From Flavobacterium sp. J27 (lineage in GTDB: Bacteria > Bacteroidota > Bacteroidia > Flavobacteriales > Flavobacteriaceae): 64,000 nt of DNA. Where the stretch lies: assembly GCF_004303025.1 (NCBI RefSeq), contig NZ_PJQW01000016.1, positions 33,322-97,321 on the forward strand, read 5' to 3'. A program made the position numbers and the translations under genes. The notes under the pieces were generated by a model. That model had not been told where the DNA came from. It ran no database searches and saw only the letters and a program-made list of their open reading frames with translations. Positions 15,720 through 23,399 of this stretch are shown piece by piece (the first letter of the stretch is position 1; each line of letters opens with the position of its first letter).

Positions 15720-15807
15720 ATCCATTCGTCTGTTCGAGTGTTTTTTGTGGAAGGGAATGAAGCAAAAAATGTATCGAGAACATTTAAAAATCAAATTTAA
15801 AATTAAA

Positions 15808-17448
15808 ATGAGCACTAAATTATCTCCAGTAGAATTTATAAAAACAAAAAGTGACGGTTTACGAGGAACTTTAAAAGAAAGTATCGACTTAGATAATCAT
15901 ACAGGAAATGTACGACCAGATGATGAAACATTGGTTAAGTTTCATGGAATGTATGTACAAGATGATCGAGACAGAAGAGCTGAAAGAGCTGCTAAAAAGT
16001 TAGACAAATTATACTCTTTTATGATTCGTTTGCGTATTCCTGGTGGACAAATTACAGCAGATCAATGGTTGGCGATTCATGAAACTTCTGAAGCATATGG
16101 AACGGGAACGTTAAAAATAACTACGCGTCAAACTATTCAATTGCATGGTCTATTGAAGCATCAACTACGACCAACCATTCAATCTTTTAATGTGGCAAAA
16201 TTAGATTCAATCGCAGCTTGTGGCGATGTAAATAGAAATGTTATCGTTTCTGCACATCCGCAATTATCTCCATTGCATAAAAAAATTCATGATTATGCGG
16301 ATAAAATTTCAACCTTATTATTGCCAAAAACACAATCGTATTATGAAGTTTTTATTGATGGGGAAAAAATATACGAGCGTTCGGCTGAAGCAGATCCGTT
16401 ATATGAAGATCGTTATTTGCCGAGAAAGTTTAAAATAGCAATTGCCATTCCGCCTAGTAATGATGTGGATTTGTTTACCAATGATTTAGGGTTAATTGCT
16501 GTTGTTGAAAAGGAAGAGTTGAAAGGGTTTAATCTTGTTGTAGGTGGTGGCTTAGGAACAACACATGGAAATGAAAATACCTTTCCACGTTTAGGAGATG
16601 TTCTAGGATTTGTCGATTCTGAAGAAAAAATCTTAAAAGCAGTTTATGAAGTGCTAACCATTCAAAGAGATTTTGGAAACCGATCCGATCGAAAACTATC
16701 TCGTTTGAAATATACTATCGAAAGATTAACGGTTGACGGATTTAAAAAAGAATTAGAAAAAAGAATTGGTTTCTCTTTGGAGGCAGCAAAACCTTTTCAA
16801 TTTACAGAAAGAAATGATCGTTACGGTTGGGAAAAAAACCATCAAGGAAATTGGTTTTATACTCTTTTTGTGGAACATGGTGTAGTGCAGCCCAATCAAA
16901 AAGCTTTTTTATTAGAGGTGGCCAAATTGAATGTGTCTAATTTTATTTTTTCGGGGAACCAAAATTTAATTCTTGGTGAAATAAAAGAAAATGAAAAGAA
17001 AAAAATAGAAGCATTGTTGAAGCAGTTTGCTATTGAAACCCATGTTAGTGCGCTTAGAAAAAGTTCGATGGCATGTGTGGCTTTACCAACTTGCCCTTTG
17101 GCTTTAGCAGAAGCACAACGCTATTTGCCTGTTTTGGTAACCAAAATAGAGCCGTTATTAGAAAAATACAATTTAACCAACGAAGAAATTTCAATTAGAA
17201 TGACAGGATGTCCTAATGGTTGTGGCCGACCTTATGTAGCTGAATTAGGTTTTATTGGTACAGGTCCAGAACAATATAATTTTATGCTAGGTGGTGATCG
17301 TTATGGAGAACGATTGAATAAATTATACAAAGAAAAACAAACCGAAAGTCAAATTTTAGAAGAAGTTGATCTTTTATTAGGAAAATATGTGAAAGAAAAA
17401 CTAGAAAACGAAACTTTTGGTGATTTTGCTTTTAGAACCGTTTTTTAA
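15808..17448 (+). CDS. cysI: Sulfite reductase hemoprotein (beta) subunit
   Basis: About 546 residues; the start is taken at 15808 (MSTKLSPVEFIKTK), where family similarity begins. An upstream in-frame extension is basic and not conserved-looking. It contains a ferredoxin-like half-domain (about 70-130) and two siroheme-binding nitrite/sulfite reductase domains. The four cluster/siroheme cysteines are visible in CVALPTCPLALAEA and TGCPNGCGRPYVAE near residues 430-480. It reduces sulfite to sulfide by six electrons. It depends on siroheme made by cobA and the sirC-like gene of the same operon. Confidence 0.93.
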   Translation: MSTKLSPVEFIKTKSDGLRGTLKESIDLDNHTGNVRPDDETLVKFHGMYVQDDRDRRAERAAKKLDKLYSFMIRLRIPGGQITADQWLAIHETSEAYGTGTLKITTRQTIQLHGLLKHQLRPTIQSFNVAKLDSIAACGDVNRNVIVSAHPQLSPLHKKIHDYADKISTLLLPKTQSYYEVFIDGEKIYERSAEADPLYEDRYLPRKFKIAIAIPPSNDVDLFTNDLGLIAVVEKEELKGFNLVVGGGLGTTHGNENTFPRLGDVLGFVDSEEKILKAVYEVLTIQRDFGNRSDRKLSRLKYTIERLTVDGFKKELEKRIGFSLEAAKPFQFTERNDRYGWEKNHQGNWFYTLFVEHGVVQPNQKAFLLEVAKLNVSNFIFSGNQNLILGEIKENEKKKIEALLKQFAIETHVSALRKSSMACVALPTCPLALAEAQRYLPVLVTKIEPLLEKYNLTNEEISIRMTGCPNGCGRPYVAELGFIGTGPEQYNFMLGGDRYGERLNKLYKEKQTESQILEEVDLLLGKYVKEKLENETFGDFAFRTVF

Positions 17449-17451
17449 TAA

Positions 17452-18210
17452 ATGAAAAATAGAATAGAGAAAGCAGTACTTGTTTTTTTATTGCTTTCTC
17501 AAATTTCAATTTTAGGACAGAAAAACATAACACATCAAAAATTGTTTTGGATTGGATATTATCCAACACTAGTTTTTAATAAAAACTGGAGTTTGAAAAA
17601 CGAAATTCAAGAGCGCGTATTTTTAAAGCCTTTTCAGCAACATCAATTGTTATTTCGGAGTGATTTAGAAAGAAAAATTGTAAAACATTGGAGTGGTTTT
17701 GCTGGTTTTACTTTTTTTCTGCAAAGTCCGAATAATCCTTATGCAGAAAATAAGATAATAGTTCCAGAATTAAGACCTAATATTGGTATTCTAAATAACC
17801 AAAAATATACTTTCTTTTCATTGTCGCATCGGTATAAATTAGAAGGGCGTTTTTTTGCTATTGTAGAAGAGAATCGACTAACGGATGACTATGTTTTTTC
17901 AAATTTAAGAATGAGATATCAATTGGGAATAGATGTTCCGTTATACAAAAAAGAACAATCTGAGAAAATAATTTTAAAAGTAAAAGATGAGGTGCTATTT
18001 AATATAGGAAGTAAAATTGTAAAAAATACATTTGATCAAAATCGAATCTACTTGGGTTTACAAACTGTGGTGAATTCAAATGTTGCTGTCGAATTTGGAT
18101 ATCTAAATTGGTTCCAGCAGCAAGCGAACGGTGACGATTTTTACAATAGAGATATTCTTAGATTGTTATTCTTTCATAAAATAGATTTTAAAAATAAAAC
18201 TAATGAGTAA
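17452..18210 (+). CDS. DUF2490 family outer-membrane protein
   Basis: A 252-residue exported protein with signal peptide (hydrophobic residues about 7-20, ending ILGQ) and a pattern of amphipathic beta strands rich in Tyr/Phe (WIGYYPTLVFNKNWSLKNEIQER, FFSLSHRYKLEGRFFAIVEENRL). This fits a small outer-membrane barrel of the DUF2490 family. Its role in the sulfur operon is unknown. The start is 3 bases after cysI and the end overlaps sirC by 8 bases, so it is tightly embedded in the operon and probably expressed with sulfite reductase; a link to uptake of a sulfur compound is speculation. Confidence 0.75.
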   Translation: MKNRIEKAVLVFLLLSQISILGQKNITHQKLFWIGYYPTLVFNKNWSLKNEIQERVFLKPFQQHQLLFRSDLERKIVKHWSGFAGFTFFLQSPNNPYAENKIIVPELRPNIGILNNQKYTFFSLSHRYKLEGRFFAIVEENRLTDDYVFSNLRMRYQLGIDVPLYKKEQSEKIILKVKDEVLFNIGSKIVKNTFDQNRIYLGLQTVVNSNVAVEFGYLNWFQQQANGDDFYNRDILRLLFFHKIDFKNKTNE

Positions 18211-18826
18211 CACACTTTTTCCCGTTTTTTTAAAAACAGATACCGCTCACTTTTTAATTGTTGGAGCAGGAAATGTTGGTTTAGAAAAAACAGAAACCTT
18301 ATTGAGGCAGAATCCTACTATTCGAATTACTATTATTGGGATACAAATACATCTAAGATTAAAGCAAATTGTAGATTCTTATTCTACTATTACTTTTTTT
18401 GAAAGACCTTTTGAAGAGAATGATTTAACTGAAAAAGATTTTGTAATCATTGCTACAGATAGTGCTGAGGTAAACTTAAATGTAAGAAACTTGGCAAAAA
18501 GAAGAGGTATTAAGGTAAATGCAGCAGATCAACCCGATTTATGTGATTTTTATTTGGGTTCTATTGTAAATAAAGGAAATCTAAAAATTGCAATTTCAAC
18601 TAATGGGAAGTCACCCGTTCTAGCGAAACGAATGCGGGAATATTTTACCGCTATTATTCCAGATGATATTGATGAAAATTTAACTGTTTTGCATCAGTTT
18701 AGGTCGAATCATAAAGGAGATTTGCAGCAAAAATTAAAGGATTTAAATGCCATTACAGCCGCTTTTTCTGTGCAAAAGAAATCGGGTTTTTGGAATAGAT
18801 TCAAACAATTATTTGCGATAAACTGA
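18203..18826 (+). CDS. Precorrin-2 dehydrogenase / sirohydrochlorin ferrochelatase (CysG N-terminal type)
   Basis: A 207-residue protein similar to the N-terminal half of CysG and to Met8/SirC. A Rossmann NAD site is at FLIVGAGNVGLEKTETLL, DFVIIATDSAEVN follows, and NAADQPDLCDFYLGSIVNKGNLKIAISTNGKSP is the conserved core with the catalytic aspartate (given in pieces: NAADQPDLCDF, GNLKIAISTNGKSP). It converts precorrin-2 to sirohydrochlorin and probably inserts iron to make siroheme. It completes the siroheme pathway with cobA. Last gene of the operon, overlapping the DUF2490 gene. Confidence 0.9.
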   Translation: MSNTLFPVFLKTDTAHFLIVGAGNVGLEKTETLLRQNPTIRITIIGIQIHLRLKQIVDSYSTITFFERPFEENDLTEKDFVIIATDSAEVNLNVRNLAKRRGIKVNAADQPDLCDFYLGSIVNKGNLKIAISTNGKSPVLAKRMREYFTAIIPDDIDENLTVLHQFRSNHKGDLQQKLKDLNAITAAFSVQKKSGFWNRFKQLFAIN

Positions 18827-18933
18827 AAAAGGGACAACTTGTAATTTATTTTATGCTTAACAAATGATAATATAGAATAAAAATCTATTTTATTATTTTT
18901 AAATAACAAAATTTAGAAAAATATACTAATATA

Positions 18934-18964
18934 TTTGTAAATATAGAATTTAGTTCTAAATTTG
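18934..18964 (+). promoter_or_regulatory. Promoter of the methionine operon leader
   Basis: TTTG at 18934-18937, a 19-base spacer and TAAATTTG at 18957-18964 give an exact Bacteroidota promoter match. Initiation near 18971 would place the first leader ATG about 16 bases into the transcript. Confidence 0.8.
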
Positions 18965-18986
18965 CAATGTAATAAAAAAGAAAACA

Positions 18987-19043
18987 ATGAGAACAATTAT
19001 GTGTATGATGTGTAAAATGATGTGGAACATTCCGCAGAGGTAA
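18987..19043 (+). CDS. Cys/Met-rich leader peptide 1 of the methionine operon (tandem attenuator)
   Basis: An 18-codon ORF MRTIMCMMCKMMWNIPQR with Cys at 6 and 9 and internal Met at 5, 7, 8, 11 and 12. It aligns without gaps to the cysteine-operon leader (C6, C9, M11, M12, W13, P16, Q17 identical). CAGAGGT at 19035-19041, running into the stop codon, is complementary over 7 bp to ACCTCTG (19074-19080), the 5' arm of the following terminator. Ribosome stalling at the Met/Cys codons would free it to form an antiterminator. Start context is A-rich and lies just after a consensus promoter. Confidence 0.85.
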   Translation: MRTIMCMMCKMMWNIPQR

Positions 19044-19072
19044 CGTATGCATAATTCTAATAAATGATACAA

Positions 19073-19103
19073 AACCTCTGTAATACAAAACAGAGGTTTT
19101 TTT
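19073..19103 (+). terminator. First attenuator terminator of the methionine operon
   Basis: AACCTCTGT (19073-19081) and ACAGAGGTT (19090-19098) form a 9-bp stem with an 8-base loop, followed by T residues to 19103. It stands between the two leader ORFs. Confidence 0.9.
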
Positions 19104-19128
19104 ATCTCTATAATTTAAAAATATAAAA

Positions 19129-19188
19129 ATGAAAAGTAATAATAAAATGTGTTGTATGATGATGATGTGCATGTGCGCACCACCTTAG
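19129..19188 (+). CDS. Met/Cys-rich leader peptide 2 of the methionine operon (tandem attenuator)
   Basis: A 19-codon ORF MKSNNKMCCMMMMCMCAPP with six internal Met and four Cys, ten control codons in a row from position 7 to 16. TCCAAAAG at 19193-19200, five bases past the stop, is complementary over 8 bp to CTTTTGGA (19239-19246), the 5' arm of the second terminator. It is not alignable with leader 1 beyond composition, so it is a distinct attenuator rather than a duplicate. It lies in the same transcript; no separate promoter is visible between it and terminator 1. Confidence 0.83.
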   Translation: MKSNNKMCCMMMMCMCAPP

Positions 19189-19234
19189 TATGTCCAAAAG
19201 ATAATAGTTAAACTTTAGTTATGTTTAAAAATTG

Positions 19235-19267
19235 AACCCTTTTGGAAAACTTTCAAAAGGGTTTTTT
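19235..19267 (+). terminator. Second attenuator terminator of the methionine operon
   Basis: AACCCTTTTG (19235-19244) pairs with CAAAAGGGTT (19254-19263), then a T run to 19267. It lies 52 bases before metY. Confidence 0.9.
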
Positions 19268-19318
19268 AATGAGAAAAAATCAAAAAATAAATAATAAAAA
19301 CAATTAAATCAAAAAATT

Positions 19319-20611
19319 ATGAGTACTCAAAAATTCGCAACAAACGCTTTACATGCTGGTCACGATGTTACTAAAAATGCTGGAACAAGAGCCGTTCCTA
19401 TTTATCAAACGACCTCTTATGTTTTCAATAATTCAGATCATGCGGCTAACTTATTTAATTTATCGGAAGCAGGTTATATCTATACCCGATTAAACAATCC
19501 TACAAATGATGTTTTAGAACAAAGATTAGCTGCTTTAGAAGGAGGAATTGGAGCTGTTGTAACTGCTTCAGGAACTGCTGCAATTGCTACCGCTTTACAA
19601 GTTTTATTAAAAGCAGGAGATCATATCGTGGCCTCTAGTAGCTTGTATGGTGGAACTTATAACTTGTTAAATGTTACGTTACCAAGACTAGGAATTACTA
19701 CCACTTTCGTTGATCCTTCCAATCCTGAAAACTTTAAAAATGCTGTTCAAGAAAATACACGTGCTTTTTTTGCTGAAAGTTTAGGAAATCCAAAATTAGA
19801 TGTGCTAGATTTAAAAGCGATTGCCAAAGAAGCACATGATTACAAAGTGCCTTTTATTGTAGACAATACTGTAGCTACACCTTATTTGTTAAACCCTATT
19901 GAACACGGTGCCGATATTGTAATTCACTCTTTAACAAAATACATTACAGGAAATGGAACTTCTTTAGGTGGTGTTATTATCGATGCTGGGAAATTTGATT
20001 GGAGTAACGGAAAATTTCCAGAATTTACAGAGCCTTCTCCAGGATATCATGGATTGAAATATTATGAAGTTCTAGGAGCAGCTTCTTTTATTGCAAAAGT
20101 TAGAATTGAAGGATTACGTGATTTTGGCGCTGCTTTAAGTCCGTTTAACGCATTTCAAACCATACAAGGTTTAGAAACCTTAGAAATTAGAATTAAAAAA
20201 CACTCTGAAAACGCGTTGAAATTAGCTCAATGGTTAGAAAAACAAGAAGAAGTGGCATGGGTAAATTATCCTGGATTAGAAACTTCGCCATACAAAGATT
20301 TAGCTGATAAATACCTTCCAAATGGTAAAAGTGGTATTGTAACTTTTGGATTAAAAGGTGGTTTTGATGCAGCTAAAAAAGTGGTAGATGAAACCAAATT
20401 ATTCTCTCTTTTGGCAAATATTGGTGATACGAAATCCTTAATCATTCATCCAGCAAGTACGACACACCAACAACTTTCTGAAAAAGAACAAGCGACTACA
20501 GGTGTAACACAAGATTTAATTCGTCTTTCTGTAGGTCTAGAAGATATTGAAGATTTAAAAGCAGATTTAAAAGAAGCATTTGTAACAGTTAAAAACGGAT
20601 TAAAAGTATAA
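19319..20611 (+). CDS. metY: O-acetylhomoserine sulfhydrylase
   Basis: A 430-residue PLP enzyme of the Cys/Met-metabolism family. It makes homocysteine directly from O-acetylhomoserine and sulfide. The PLP lysine is at about residue 207 in HSLTKYITGNG; the N-terminal FATNALHAGHD, YTRLNNPTNDVLEQRLAALEGG (two adjoining segments) and IHPASTTHQQL signatures mark the MetY/Met17 subgroup rather than cystathionine gamma-synthase. It uses sulfide made by the neighbouring CysJI. First structural gene after the two attenuators; osmC-like and metX follow on the same strand. Confidence 0.94.
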   Translation: MSTQKFATNALHAGHDVTKNAGTRAVPIYQTTSYVFNNSDHAANLFNLSEAGYIYTRLNNPTNDVLEQRLAALEGGIGAVVTASGTAAIATALQVLLKAGDHIVASSSLYGGTYNLLNVTLPRLGITTTFVDPSNPENFKNAVQENTRAFFAESLGNPKLDVLDLKAIAKEAHDYKVPFIVDNTVATPYLLNPIEHGADIVIHSLTKYITGNGTSLGGVIIDAGKFDWSNGKFPEFTEPSPGYHGLKYYEVLGAASFIAKVRIEGLRDFGAALSPFNAFQTIQGLETLEIRIKKHSENALKLAQWLEKQEEVAWVNYPGLETSPYKDLADKYLPNGKSGIVTFGLKGGFDAAKKVVDETKLFSLLANIGDTKSLIIHPASTTHQQLSEKEQATTGVTQDLIRLSVGLEDIEDLKADLKEAFVTVKNGLKV

Positions 20612-20613
20612 AT

Positions 20614-21072
20614 ATGAGCGCAAAGACAGTAACTATATATGGTAGAGCTAAAAGAGACGAACAGTTTTTAATAAAAACAGAAAACCACGATATCCGAATT
20701 AGTAAAAATAAAAACCACCCAGATTTAGACGCACCAAGTCCTTTGGAATATGTTTTGGCTGGTTATGCAGGTTGTATTAATGCAGTAGGTACTTTGGTAG
20801 CTAAAGAACAACAAATAGAATACAAATCTTTGCAAGTAGATGTTTCAGGAGAGATTGATGTCGATAAATTTTACGGAAGAGAGACTTCTGCTAGAGCTGG
20901 GTTTAGTAAGTTGAAAGCGACCATAAAATTAGAAGCTGATATTACTAAAAAACAATTAGAGAATTGGTTGAAAACAGTTGAAGATCGCTGTCCAATTTAT
21001 GATAACCTTGTAAATCCAACTCCAATTGAAGTGGATTTGGTAAGTGCATACGATACTGTGAGTTTAATTTAA
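20614..21072 (+). CDS. OsmC family protein
   Basis: A 152-residue OsmC/Ohr-fold protein. The two catalytic-type cysteines are present, in YAGCINAVGTL (about residue 50) and EDRCPIYDNL (about residue 127). Members reduce organic hydroperoxides or handle persulfides. It starts 2 bases after metY and is embedded in the methionine operon, which suggests a task in sulfur chemistry, for example dealing with reactive sulfur species (inference). Length and cysteines fit a functional enzyme. Confidence 0.85.
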   Translation: MSAKTVTIYGRAKRDEQFLIKTENHDIRISKNKNHPDLDAPSPLEYVLAGYAGCINAVGTLVAKEQQIEYKSLQVDVSGEIDVDKFYGRETSARAGFSKLKATIKLEADITKKQLENWLKTVEDRCPIYDNLVNPTPIEVDLVSAYDTVSLI

Positions 21073-21081
21073 AAAAATTAA

Positions 21082-21120
21082 ATGTATGGTTGCGTTTGTT
21101 GTGGAAAGGTCTTTGGTTAA
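21082..21120 (+). CDS. Possible Cys-rich leader mini-ORF before metX
   Basis: A 12-codon ORF MYGCVCCGKVFG with three Cys codons at positions 4, 6 and 7, preceded by an A-rich stretch. The terminator 5' arm (21109-21115) overlaps its last codons. A ribosome held at the Cys codons would sit at or next to that arm and could directly hinder the hairpin, a simpler arrangement than in the other leaders. No separate antiterminator partner is seen. The ORF is very short and could be chance, so confidence is moderate. Confidence 0.45.
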   Translation: MYGCVCCGKVFG

Positions 21121-21141
21121 CAAAATCAAAGACTCTTTTTT
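21109..21141 (+). terminator. Terminator-like hairpin between osmC-like gene and metX
   Basis: GTCTTTG (21109-21115) pairs with CAAAGAC (21127-21133) around an 11-base loop, then TCTTTTTT. It is inside the operon and lies 30 bases before metX, so it would make metX and downstream expression conditional or reduced. Confidence 0.6.
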
Positions 21142-21170
21142 CAATTTTAAATGTGTTAAGCTGTGAAAAT

Positions 21171-22124
21171 ATGTTACAAAAGATAGAAATTGCAAATTTT
21201 GTTTTAGAAAACGAAAAACGGAAAGCAGATGTGGCTTTGTTTTATCAAGTTTTTGGTAAACCAATAGGTAAGGCTCCAGTAATTTTGATCAATCATGCTT
21301 TAACTGGAAATTCAAACGTGTCAGGAGAAAACGGTTGGTGGAAAAATGTAATTGATTATGATCATATTATCGATCTAAACCAATATACAGTTATTGCTTT
21401 CAATATTCCTGGAAATAATTTTCAAATTGAAAATGGCTTGTCTTCTGATTATAAAGAAATTTCAACTTTAGATATTGCTAGGTTGTTTTGGCTTGGTTTG
21501 GAAACAATAAATATTACGAATCTTTACGCAATAATTGGAGGTAGTTTAGGAGGTGGTATTTCTTGGGAAATGGCAGTTTTGCATCCGGAAAGAATTCAAA
21601 AAGTAATTCCTATTGCGACCCATTATTTTGCTAGTGATTGGGTGATCGCAAATGTAGGTGTTCAAGATGATATACTTAATTTTAGTCAGGATCCAATTGC
21701 AGTTGCTCGAAAACACGCTATGTTGTTGTATAGAACGCCTTTATCAATCAATCAACGCTTTAAAAATGCAAAAGAAGGAAATATTTACACCGTAAATGAT
21801 TGGTTGTCTTATCATGGTATTTTATTAACGGAACGTTTTTCTTTAAATGCTTATCGTCAAATGAATTTCTTATTGGGCACTATTAATATTGTGAAAAATG
21901 GTTTTGATTTGAATCGTTTTTTAAAAGAAACCAAAATTGAAGTACATGCCATTAATATCAATTCAGATTTGCTATTTCAGAATAATTTAGACGAATACAA
22001 TGCCCTTCATGAAAACAATACCAATTTCAATCATTATATAATCAATTCTATTCATGGGCATGATGCTTTTTTGATGGAATACCAACAACTGAACGAAATA
22101 TTAAAACAAATTTTTTTAAATTAA
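21171..22124 (+). CDS. metX: Homoserine O-acetyltransferase (alpha/beta hydrolase)
   Basis: About 317 residues. The start is placed at 21171 (MLQKIEIANFVLENEK) because similarity to MetX begins there and the upstream in-frame bases form the terminator hairpin. It transfers acetyl from acetyl-CoA to homoserine, giving the substrate of MetY. Nucleophile elbow GGSLGGGISWEMA (Ser), oxyanion region NHALTGNS, acid in NINSDLLF, and His in IHGHDAFLME are all present. Shorter than typical MetX (about 350-380). Followed 5 bases later by hom. Confidence 0.9.
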   Translation: MLQKIEIANFVLENEKRKADVALFYQVFGKPIGKAPVILINHALTGNSNVSGENGWWKNVIDYDHIIDLNQYTVIAFNIPGNNFQIENGLSSDYKEISTLDIARLFWLGLETINITNLYAIIGGSLGGGISWEMAVLHPERIQKVIPIATHYFASDWVIANVGVQDDILNFSQDPIAVARKHAMLLYRTPLSINQRFKNAKEGNIYTVNDWLSYHGILLTERFSLNAYRQMNFLLGTINIVKNGFDLNRFLKETKIEVHAININSDLLFQNNLDEYNALHENNTNFNHYIINSIHGHDAFLMEYQQLNEILKQIFLN

Positions 22125-22129
22125 AACCT

Positions 22130-23227
22130 ATGAATACAACTATAAATATCATCATTTTTGGAATTGGTAATGTGGGTAGTACACTTGTAGATCAAATTAT
22201 TGAAAAACATGACTTTTTTAAAGAAAAATTTAAAGTTAATTTGAGAATTCCTATTGTGTGCAATTCTAAATACGCTTTGTTTACAAAAAGACCATTACCT
22301 TTAAACTGGGTGGATGAATTTAAAACGCTAAGCCAAAGTTATACGGTTGAAGATATTTATGATTATGTAATTCAGAATGAATTGGAAAATGTGATAGCTG
22401 TTGATGTTACCGCAGATGAAGGAATCGTTAAAAATTATATTCCATTTATTCAGAATAATTTCAACATAGTTGCTGCGAATAAAAAAGCAAATACGTTACA
22501 TTCCGATTTTTATAAAGAACTAAGAAGGGTTTTGGATAAAAGAGAAAAGTATTTTTTATATGAAACGAATGTTGGCGCAGGACTACCTGTTATTAATACC
22601 ATACAAGATTTGTATTTAGCTGGTGAAAAAATCACAAAAATAAGAGGTGTGTTTTCTGGAACTATTAGTTATATTTTTAATCGATTTGGTAACGAAAATG
22701 TATCTTTCTCCAAAATTTTAATTGAAGCAGAAAAATTAGGATTAACCGAACCCGATTCACGAGAAGATTTGTCAGGGAAAGATGTGGCTAGAAAATTATT
22801 AATTCTCTCTAGAGAATTGGATTTAAACAATGAATTTGAAGATGTAAAAATTACCTCGCTTACCACTGAAAAAATTGATGGATTATCCAAAAGAAATTAT
22901 TCGATTAGTAAAGAATTGTTGGATAAAGATTATGAAATTGCTAAAATAACTCAAAGTGAAAATCATGTCTTACGATATGTAGGTGAATTAGATGTGTTGC
23001 ACAATAATTTAGAGGTGAAATTGGTTTCTGTTCCTGTGCAATCTGCATTAGGGCAACTAAAAGGGGCAGATAATTTAATTGAAATTTTTACAGAATCCTA
23101 TGGTGATATTCCAATTGTTATTCAAGGTGCTGGTGCAGGGAAAAAAGTAACGGCAAGAGGCGTTTTGTCTGATATTATTAAAATAGCCAAGCAATTTAAA
23201 TCTAAAAAACAACTTTTAGAAGTGTAG
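22130..23227 (+). CDS. hom: Homoserine dehydrogenase
   Basis: A 365-residue NAD(P)-dependent enzyme reducing aspartate semialdehyde to homoserine. It has the Rossmann motif IFGIGNVGSTLVDQI, AANKKAN, and the catalytic-domain signatures YETNVGAGLPVI, FSGTISYIFN and the lysine in LSGKDVARKLLIL. It lacks an N-terminal aspartokinase and a C-terminal ACT domain, so it resembles the dehydrogenase half of ThrA and may not be feedback-regulated by threonine through an ACT domain. It supplies homoserine to metX just upstream. Confidence 0.93.
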   Translation: MNTTINIIIFGIGNVGSTLVDQIIEKHDFFKEKFKVNLRIPIVCNSKYALFTKRPLPLNWVDEFKTLSQSYTVEDIYDYVIQNELENVIAVDVTADEGIVKNYIPFIQNNFNIVAANKKANTLHSDFYKELRRVLDKREKYFLYETNVGAGLPVINTIQDLYLAGEKITKIRGVFSGTISYIFNRFGNENVSFSKILIEAEKLGLTEPDSREDLSGKDVARKLLILSRELDLNNEFEDVKITSLTTEKIDGLSKRNYSISKELLDKDYEIAKITQSENHVLRYVGELDVLHNNLEVKLVSVPVQSALGQLKGADNLIEIFTESYGDIPIVIQGAGAGKKVTARGVLSDIIKIAKQFKSKKQLLEV

Positions 23228-23368
23228 AGGAAATAGTGTAAATTTAATCATTTTTGATTTTTTTTAGTTTTAAAAAGTATTTTTAAATAAAAAAATGGTT
23301 TTTAAAACTAAAAAAAAGTTGTTTGTAAATTAAAAATAGAAAATATTTCTATTTTGTAAAAACATTAG

Positions 23369-23376
23369 TACTTTTG
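23369..23376 (+). promoter_or_regulatory. Promoter -7 element upstream of the SAM-I riboswitch
   Basis: TACTTTTG matches TAnnTTTG exactly and lies 23 bases before the SAM-I aptamer. The nearest TTTG (23353-23356) is too close for a standard -33 box. A separate promoter here would let metH-metF be controlled independently of metY-hom. Confidence 0.55.
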
Positions 23377-23399
23377 CGAGGTTCGTAAAAATATTGATT

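Noticed and set aside
18885..19172. Reverse-strand ORF of about 95 codons across the methionine leader region
   Set aside because: It is antisense to two leader ORFs and two terminators, has a low-complexity composition (runs of Ile/Leu/Phe/His from AT-rich and ATG-rich DNA) and no resemblance to a known family.
11193..19188. Idea that the Cys/Met-rich mini-ORFs encode small metal-binding proteins
   Set aside because: CxxC and Met clusters would allow metal binding, but all three are followed by terminators with complementary antiterminator segments and by sulfur amino-acid genes, which attenuation explains better.
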